Assembly (NCBI GenBank): GCA_036638975.1
Contig: JAVWJP010000009.1
Location: forward strand, 7,151-71,150
Source of the DNA: JAVWJP01 sp036638975
GTDB taxonomy: Bacteria; Bacillota; Clostridia; Oscillospirales; Ruminococcaceae
Length of the DNA stretch: 64,000 nucleotides
Direction: 5' to 3'
The stretch's first letter is position 1; each line of letters opens with the position of its first letter. The notes under the pieces were generated by a model. That model was not told the DNA's origin. It did no database searches and saw only the letters and a program-made list of their open reading frames with translations. Positions 58,228 through 64,000 of this stretch are shown piece after piece. The position numbers were made by a program, and so were the translations under genes.

Positions 58228-58593
58228 ATGAACCTAAAAGAACGTGCGAAAGCCCTTAAAACCGATATCCCCGCCGTTTTCTTGGCACTGCGCCACAAAA
58301 AAACGCCGTGGTATGCAAAGCTTAGCGCCGGCATAACTGTTGCCTATGCGCTTTCGCCCATAGACCTTGTGCCTGACTTTATACCGGTACTTGGTTACCT
58401 TGACGACCTTATTATTTTGCCGCTGCTTGTTGCCCTCACCGTAAGTCTTATACCAAAAGATGTTTTTTTACAGTGCCGCGCCGAGGCAGAGGGGCTTTGG
58501 CAAAACGGCAAACCCAAAAAATGGTATTTTGCCCTGCCTATAATAATTCTTTGGGCGCTTATATTGTTTTTTATTATAAAAGCATTTCTTTAA
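58228..58593 (+). CDS. DUF1232 (YkvA-like) membrane protein
   Basis: A 121-residue protein with the DUF1232 core KTPWYAKLSAGITVAYALSP, then IDLVPDFIPVLGYLDDLIIL, and a C-terminal membrane helix (FALPIIILWALILFFIIKAF). The start is the ATG spaced well from GGTGA; a GTG four codons upstream is possible. Function unknown. Confidence 0.88.
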   Translation: MNLKERAKALKTDIPAVFLALRHKKTPWYAKLSAGITVAYALSPIDLVPDFIPVLGYLDDLIILPLLVALTVSLIPKDVFLQCRAEAEGLWQNGKPKKWYFALPIIILWALILFFIIKAFL

Positions 58594-58607
58594 AAGAATA
58601 TAATTAA

Positions 58608-58657
58608 AATAACTGCTGTCAAAATTGCCGGTTAAAGCTTTTTTGACAGCAGTTATT
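58608..58657. terminator. bidirectional terminator, 17-bp stem
   Basis: AATAACTGCTGTCAAAA pairs perfectly with TTTTGACAGCAGTTATT around 16 bases, between convergent DUF1232 and chemotaxis receptor genes. Confidence 0.8.
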
Positions 58658-58681
58658 GTTATTTACGGCTATCTGTTAAAT

Positions 58682-60460
58682 TTAATTGTCAACTGTCAAT
58701 GCGGCTTCCAAATTATCAGTATCTCCCTCATCTACGCTTACATCGGCTGTTTTTACATCGGCTGTTTTTACATCGCAAAGGACAAATTTACTTACAAGCG
58801 ACTTCATAAACTGCGCCTGTCCGGAAAGCTCCTCGCTCGCCGCCGCGCTTTGCTGTGCCGTAGCGGAATTAAGCTGCACCACGCCCGAAATTTGGTCTAT
58901 ACGCGCAGTAAGCTGTGTAATAGAGCTTGATTGCTCGCGCGAAACTGAAGCTATATTGTCAACAATTTCCGCCATCTCGCGGGCACGCTCTACAACGCCA
59001 AAAAGCGACTGTGCGGTGTCATCGGCTATTTTTGAGCCGCCGCCTACAAGCTTTATTGTGTTTTGAATAAGCTCGCTTGTCCCGTCTGCCGCCGCTGCAC
59101 TTTTGCCTGCTAAGTTACGCACTTCGTCAGCTACTACGGCAAAGCCCCTGCCTGCAACGCCCGCACGTGCAGCCTCTATAGAAGCGTTAAGCGCAAGTAT
59201 ATTTGTCTGAAAAGCAATGTCCTCTATAGCCTTTATAACCTTGCCTATTTCATTAGATGCCTCTCGTATTTTAGTCATTGCATCTATCATCTGCATCATT
59301 TTTTCGTTGCTCTCAAGTATTTCTATTCCTACGTTTTCAGCCTCTACACTGGCACTGGCCGCACCCTCTGTGCTTTTATCTATCTGTACCGAAAGCTCCG
59401 TCATGGTAGCGGCAAGCTCGTCTACCGCACTCGACTGCTCGGTAGCCCCATGTGAAAGTGACTGCGCACCCTGCGAAACTTGCTCAGAGCCGCTTGATAC
59501 CTCCATCGCAACGGAATTTATATTGCGCAAGGTGTCGTTAAGTGAAACTATAATTTTCTTAGAGGCAGCTTCTATCGGGGCAAAATCCCCCGGGTAATTT
59601 TCAGAAAAGCTCTGTGACAAATCTCCGTTTGCAATAGCGCCCATATGAAACGCAACATCGCCGACTATTTTATTAAGCGAGCCTACGGTACTGCCCAGCG
59701 AATCCAGCATCATTCCTGTTTCGTCATTTGACGCGGGCGGCATAACCTCCGTATGTAAATCTCCGTGCGACAAAAGTATAAGCCTTTCGGCACAGGCACG
59801 CACAGGCTTTGAAATACCCCGTGCTATGTAAATGCCAAGGGCTATAGATAAAAACAGTGCCACTGCAACAAGCGCAATGTTAAGAGCAAGAGAGAACCTG
59901 CCAAGTGCCGAGAGCTTTGCCGTAAGCTCGTTTCCCATCTCGACTTTAAGCTCCATGAGGCTTTGGTACTCTGTATAAAGCGAATTAAACACAGGGTCAA
60001 ACTCATCTATAACCATGGTACGCGCCTGTATTGTACGCATTTTATCGGTGGTGCTGCCCAGCTTAATTACTTCATCGCGCTTTGCTATATAATTAGGCAA
60101 AAGCTTTTCAATATTGGCATATATTTGCTTTTCTTTATCGGTTTCAAGAGTTTTAGAAAGAGCCTCCGCATATAAAGCATAGTTTTCATTGGCAGCTTTA
60201 AGCTCTTTTTTTAGTTCTATCACTTGGTCTACTGCATCATAATTAACGAGGTCGCGGGTACAGCGGCGACTGTTTGAGAGCATAAGCATCGCGTTGCCTA
60301 TGTCCCCTTGTGCAATGCCGTAATTAAGCATTGCGTGCCTGTATTGCGAATCTATCCGCCTTATAAGCACCGACGAAATAATGCCGCTAATACTCGCCAA
60401 AATTGCCACAACAACAAAAGCAGTTACAAGCTTTTTACCTATTTTCATATTTCTCAACAC
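58682..60460 (-). CDS. methyl-accepting chemotaxis protein
   Basis: A 592-residue chemoreceptor: membrane helix near 10-30, an extracellular four-helix-bundle (4HB_MCP) sensor (~35-185), a second helix (SLALNIALVAVALFLSIALG), HAMP (~212-265) and the signalling domain. The hairpin tip is IEDIAFQTNILALNASIEAA then RAGVAGRGFAVVADEVRNLA, which docks CheA/CheW. The tail has a 15-base tandem repeat giving DVKTADVKTADV. The start is taken as GTG after AGAGGTG; an ATG four codons on is the alternative. It implies a motile cell. Confidence 0.94.
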   Translation of the reverse strand: MLRNMKIGKKLVTAFVVVAILASISGIISSVLIRRIDSQYRHAMLNYGIAQGDIGNAMLMLSNSRRCTRDLVNYDAVDQVIELKKELKAANENYALYAEALSKTLETDKEKQIYANIEKLLPNYIAKRDEVIKLGSTTDKMRTIQARTMVIDEFDPVFNSLYTEYQSLMELKVEMGNELTAKLSALGRFSLALNIALVAVALFLSIALGIYIARGISKPVRACAERLILLSHGDLHTEVMPPASNDETGMMLDSLGSTVGSLNKIVGDVAFHMGAIANGDLSQSFSENYPGDFAPIEAASKKIIVSLNDTLRNINSVAMEVSSGSEQVSQGAQSLSHGATEQSSAVDELAATMTELSVQIDKSTEGAASASVEAENVGIEILESNEKMMQMIDAMTKIREASNEIGKVIKAIEDIAFQTNILALNASIEAARAGVAGRGFAVVADEVRNLAGKSAAAADGTSELIQNTIKLVGGGSKIADDTAQSLFGVVERAREMAEIVDNIASVSREQSSSITQLTARIDQISGVVQLNSATAQQSAAASEELSGQAQFMKSLVSKFVLCDVKTADVKTADVSVDEGDTDNLEAALTVDN

Positions 60461-60660
60461 TGCGGCACACCTCTTTTTAATAAATCGAATATTTCCAACA
60501 CCATTACTATCAATTATAACACATTTTCATAGAAAAATAAAGACAATATAGATAATTTTTATGGATAATTGTCTTATTAACTATTATATTTTTTACTTTT
60601 GTAAATATACCTGATGCGCGCTGTAAAGAGTCCTTGACGTGAACAATTAATTAAGGCAAA
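60461..60660. other. AT-rich gap upstream of the chemoreceptor gene
   Basis: No coding frame of note. It holds the chemoreceptor's ribosome binding site and, on the minus strand at 60513-60518, an extended -10 box (TG-T-TATAAT) ~55 bases from the start codon. Confidence 0.45.
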
Positions 60661-60701
60661 ACTAGAGTCCCAACACGCAAATTGCGTGTTGGGACTCTAG
60701 T
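60661..60701. terminator. 41-base near-perfect palindrome
   Basis: ACTAGAGTCCCAACACGCAA and its exact complement are separated by one base, giving a 20-bp inverted repeat. There is no strong T tract, but it lies at the 3' end of the nitrilase-STAND gene and may terminate it, or mark a recombination boundary. Confidence 0.6.
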
Positions 60702-60795
60702 TTGTCTAGTTTGGTTAATAAAGATGCAAAAACTTCAGAGACAGTAGCTCGGATTCGCTTGTAAGAAGTGTACATATTACTGTTGCCAATTCAAA

Positions 60796-63700
60796 TTAAT
60801 CCACCTCATCATCCTGCATTTCCATATCCTCTTGGCTTTTATAAGCGCCTATACTTAACTTGTATTTTACTGACCTTGCCCAGCTGTTTGTGGACCAAAC
60901 ATTTAAAATTGTATTTAAAGCACATTCAGCTTCCACAATACATCCTTCTCCAATTAGAATTGGCACGATACTTTTTGCACAGTAAAGATCATATTTTCCA
61001 TCCTTTGCAAGTCGGATTGCATCTTTTATAGCTTCTTCTTTAGAATGACTATTAGAATATTTGTAAGAAACCCATAGACCTTCTAGTTGCTTATTTATAC
61101 CGTATTTATCTTGTGCCATATTAAGCAAAGTTTCCGTCTCGTTTTGCTTTCTCGCCCGTATTAACTTTTTAATCATTAAATAGTATGATACTTCCGGTTG
61201 TTTTTGATTGGTTTCAACCGCTTTTTCAAATTCTTGTTGGTAACACATATATTCATTATTCATAATGTAACAATAGGCTAAAATTAAATGGTATTTCCAG
61301 TATCCATCTTTCCAAGGTTCTATAGTTTTTAAATGAGACAACGCAATGTCAATGTACTGCATATTCTCGCTCAATTCTTCGGCAGCATTCAAAATATCGT
61401 CACTATAAAAACGCACATCTTTTGTTTTTAAAGCAGGATTAAAGAAACTTAGATGATAAAAATATTCAGCCTTTGCCGTGAGCCAATTATTTTGCTTATA
61501 TTCTTCGTCATAATATTGTGAAGCTATCTTATGAAGTTTGCTTAAATTTGACGCTTGCGGAGTTAGTCTTCTTCTAATTAATGAATTTATTGTATACCCT
61601 TCATCAGTCTTTTCTACCATCATTTTATCAACAAGGCTAGTCATAATTTCTTTATGATATGCCGGTAACTGCTCAAACGCATTTATACTTACTGAAATTC
61701 TATAAATGCACATTTCTGATAATAATTCTTTTTCGGCATCAGTAACATTTAGTTGAACGAGTATTCCATCTACATAACTATGCGTAAAACTTTCAACTTC
61801 CAAAACTGTCAATGATGAATCACCACATCTATTTATTTTTTCAGAAAGATATACACCTATCAATTTTGCTATATTGGGATTGCCTTTACATTCAGAGATA
61901 ACTTCTGATGACAGTTGGGGCAGTGAAATATCATATGTGAGTTGAGTAGTAATCTGTTCAATTAATCTCCCAATATATTGATTAGATAAAGGCTCCAACT
62001 TGCAAAATTTCACAAATTGCATTTGCTGTAAACTATCAGGGGATTTCCGATTTATTTCAATAACTATTTTTATCCGTGCTTTTAAACTGTATAGCTTTTT
62101 TGCCAATGCCTCAATTAATTGGATTGACTTGTCTATATTGTATTCATCAAATATGCGTCCAATGCTTTTAATAACAATTATTGTTTTATATTTACCGACT
62201 AACGCTTTGGCCAATTCTGTGGCAAAAAAATTGATTTCCTCAGTGCTAAAATCGCCCCAATTAAGACTTATTCCTGCTAATTCTTGTAGTGCCCTAAGAA
62301 AGCTTTCAAATCCGGCACTATTTGGCATTGACCGTTCTAATGTTTGGAATGAATAGAGATATTTTAAGCGCTCTATAAATGCACTTTTCCCAATTCCAGT
62401 AAAACCGTTTAAGACAAATATTGTTTCATGTGTATCTTGATAAGTGGAGCGAAAACGACGAATCTCAGAACCCCGATTTTGAAATGATGATAAAGCCTTT
62501 TTTTCATCATCAAAGACTGGTATATCAGCTTTACTTTTTATTATACTTTTTAAGTACTTATTGGCACTATATAAACGTTGCTGTATTAAAAATAAAGCAT
62601 TCGGGACTTTTATTTCACCATTCACTAAGGCTTCATTTATGATATTGAGAGTTTTCTCTACCCAATTTGCTTGATACTGTAATAAGGAAAAGTCATTTAC
62701 ATTTATATATTCTGCTTGCGCTACAATCATCTCAAAGAGGGAGGTCCCATCACAGATACCCTCATATAAATATGAGTTCTGTTCGGCGACAACCCCTGAA
62801 CAATTGCGCTCAAGAATTTCCGAAAGAGCAATTAATAGTTCTCGATCCTTCTGTTTTGCTGCTAACGAAATTTTTTCACGGAGATTAGTTTGTTCTACAT
62901 TATCACGATATAATATAGGTAAAACCGATTTAACTTTTACTAGCTCCCGTATATTTACACTCTTGCGTTTTTGGGAGTGATCTACAACATCTACATCTAC
63001 AACAACTATGGCTTCTTCGTATTTGCTCATTTCAGTGATACAAGTAGTATTGGCAAATGACACATTCTGCTCCTTTGCAGCATGACAAAAAAGAGTGCTT
63101 CCTCCATACTCCCACGAATTACAAAATATAGAAGGTATGTCTTGAGATAGATAACTCATAAATTTATTTTTAAACTCACCAGTAGACGGTGATGCTGCAG
63201 GCGTAATAACTAATTTTGCTTTTTGCGTGTCAACAGATGTTTTTAGTGCATCTATACAAATAGCAATGGCAATTTTTTTATTTTCATAGTTAAGATAAAA
63301 TACATCTTCTCCTAAAGCATATTGTTCATTTTCTACTCCCATATTGCTTTCCCACTTGGACTTATGCTTTTTAAATACAGGAACAGTATTGCCATTAGGT
63401 AGGAATATCGGACAGCAGCTCATTGAAGTGAATTTTTCAATATCAATATCCATATTAATTCTTTCATACATTGAACTATTGCTTGCCTGCACTGTGTGGG
63501 AAGCTGCAATACAGATGCAATTTTCATTGATGGAAAACTGATAAACTTGGTATAGAGATTGTACTGGTATGGAGTATTCTGGGAATACAAGGCATTCTAT
63601 ACCTCTCCCCGCCAGTGAAACTAAAATTTGTTCAAGCTTATTAGAAAAAGTATTATAATACTGCGTTTCAATTTTTCTGCAAATATTTTCTATGGGCCTT

Positions 63701-63816
63701 TCCCTTGATTGTCCTAATATTGAACCCTCAGAATCAACAAATGCCTCTTTGCAATATATCCCAAATCTTCCGATATACGCTGGGTTGGCGCTTATTTGCC
63801 CATAAGCAATTCTCAT
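60796..63816 (-). CDS. nitrilase-STAND NTPase-TPR protein, candidate conflict/defence protein
   Basis: A 1006-residue fusion. Residues 1-300 are a nitrilase (carbon-nitrogen hydrolase) domain with the catalytic triad visible: Glu80 in VFPEYSIP, a Lys in FKKHKSKW (152 or 154) and Cys187 in IAIAICIDAL. Residues ~440-720 are a STAND/NACHT-like P-loop NTPase with Walker A GFTGIGKS at 471-478; the usual Walker B acidic pair is replaced in TIIVIKSIGR. From ~760 come helical TPR-like repeats. Enzyme-STAND-sensor layouts are typical of bacterial NLR-like antiphage proteins. The gene is visibly AT-richer than its neighbours, with a recombinase remnant beside it. GGGGGAGG precedes the ATG. Confidence 0.82.
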   Translation of the reverse strand: MRIAYGQISANPAYIGRFGIYCKEAFVDSEGSILGQSRERPIENICRKIETQYYNTFSNKLEQILVSLAGRGIECLVFPEYSIPVQSLYQVYQFSINENCICIAASHTVQASNSSMYERINMDIDIEKFTSMSCCPIFLPNGNTVPVFKKHKSKWESNMGVENEQYALGEDVFYLNYENKKIAIAICIDALKTSVDTQKAKLVITPAASPSTGEFKNKFMSYLSQDIPSIFCNSWEYGGSTLFCHAAKEQNVSFANTTCITEMSKYEEAIVVVDVDVVDHSQKRKSVNIRELVKVKSVLPILYRDNVEQTNLREKISLAAKQKDRELLIALSEILERNCSGVVAEQNSYLYEGICDGTSLFEMIVAQAEYINVNDFSLLQYQANWVEKTLNIINEALVNGEIKVPNALFLIQQRLYSANKYLKSIIKSKADIPVFDDEKKALSSFQNRGSEIRRFRSTYQDTHETIFVLNGFTGIGKSAFIERLKYLYSFQTLERSMPNSAGFESFLRALQELAGISLNWGDFSTEEINFFATELAKALVGKYKTIIVIKSIGRIFDEYNIDKSIQLIEALAKKLYSLKARIKIVIEINRKSPDSLQQMQFVKFCKLEPLSNQYIGRLIEQITTQLTYDISLPQLSSEVISECKGNPNIAKLIGVYLSEKINRCGDSSLTVLEVESFTHSYVDGILVQLNVTDAEKELLSEMCIYRISVSINAFEQLPAYHKEIMTSLVDKMMVEKTDEGYTINSLIRRRLTPQASNLSKLHKIASQYYDEEYKQNNWLTAKAEYFYHLSFFNPALKTKDVRFYSDDILNAAEELSENMQYIDIALSHLKTIEPWKDGYWKYHLILAYCYIMNNEYMCYQQEFEKAVETNQKQPEVSYYLMIKKLIRARKQNETETLLNMAQDKYGINKQLEGLWVSYKYSNSHSKEEAIKDAIRLAKDGKYDLYCAKSIVPILIGEGCIVEAECALNTILNVWSTNSWARSVKYKLSIGAYKSQEDMEMQDDEVD

Positions 63817-63938
63817 AACAATTCCTCCCCCAAAATAGAGTTAACCAAACATTAAACAATAAAGTGGCTATTGCTTGGCGTTTGTAACTTTAGAAAAAAT
63901 CTCCTAAACAGTGCTATAAGTTTTTATATTACAGTCTC

Positions 63939-64000
63939 CTACACTTTCTCAAAAACCTCTCTTGAAACAATCGCCGGATGGCTGTTTTCCACCAGATACC
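63939..64000 (-). pseudogene. truncated C-terminal part of a large serine recombinase
   Basis: On the minus strand the window edge reads YLVENSHPAIVSREVFEKV then TAG. This is the well-known block in the recombinase domain of large serine recombinases (Tn4451/TndX type), normally followed by Gln-Glu; the TAG is one base from CAG. After it the frame closes within five codons, so only a truncated recombinase can end here. The rest lies outside the window. Confidence 0.6.

Overview
The window looks like chromosome of a low-to-mid-GC, endospore-forming, motile member of the Clostridia (Firmicutes), probably a gut-type anaerobe. The reasons are an intact sporulation sigma factor SigK, strong GGAGG-type ribosome binding sites, sigma-A promoters, a chemotaxis receptor, a YjfB-type small protein, NPDTG-type sortase signals, AgrC/AgrA-like and LytTR regulators, and a Tex / DUF1015 / MetG-TatD gene set typical of that class. 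The taxon is inference; no rRNA is present.

Layout. 1-4.8 kb is housekeeping: an aldose-1-epimerase-like gene, tatD, metG, a YjfB-like small gene, rsmA and tRNA-Leu(UAG). 5.0-7.7 kb is an ECF-like sigma factor operon with small membrane proteins and a PrsW-family glutamic protease. 7.7-13 kb holds a secreted Pro-Thr-linker protein, a V4R sensor beside a GGDEF cyclase, and two proteins sharing a helical 'HILNAEGEKIQ' domain. 13.1-16.9 kb has mgtE behind a leader containing an upstream ORF and a terminator, a GNAT, a one-domain AraC regulator and an orphan MsmX/UgpC-type ATPase. 17-21 kb is a tandem duplication of [surface protein gene + HAD phosphatase gene]; one HAD copy is reduced to a 109-bp pseudogene and a 100-N assembly gap lies in the second surface gene.

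21.2-28.3 kb is the most unusual part. It is a compact block of eight genes in five transcription units. Each unit is preceded by the same 33-bp promoter module: two 9-bp direct repeats of CCGACGCTT spaced 11 bp apart, then 7 bp, then a -10 box. The genes encode a cyclic-nucleotide-binding-fold protein, a DHH-DHHA1 phosphodiesterase, a STAS protein with a MATE transporter fused to an anti-sigma-like ATPase fold and a GNAT, a (p)ppGpp synthetase-like and a separate (p)ppGpp hydrolase-like protein, and a receiver domain lacking its phospho-acceptor Asp. The architecture suggests one OmpR/PhoB-type activator switching on a dedicated nucleotide-signalling and partner-switching stress module.

28.4-46.2 kb holds sigK behind a hairpin covering its ribosome binding site, large secreted proteins, DUF805, a histidine kinase with a four-domain REC-LytTR-REC-winged-helix regulator, a solute-binding protein fused to a 5'-nucleotidase C-terminal domain beside a dCACHE-GGDEF-EAL protein, and an AgrC/AgrA-like pair next to a secreted repeat protein with LytTR-like direct repeats upstream. 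46.3-60.5 kb is ordinary: NhaC, cardiolipin synthase, alpha/beta hydrolase, Usp-like, UPF0178, PAP2, DUF1015, Tex, a YdbS/YdbT-like pair, DUF1232 and a chemotaxis receptor. 60.8-64 kb carries an AT-rich 1006-residue nitrilase-STAND-TPR protein beside a truncated serine recombinase end, consistent with an acquired conflict-system gene on a decayed mobile element.
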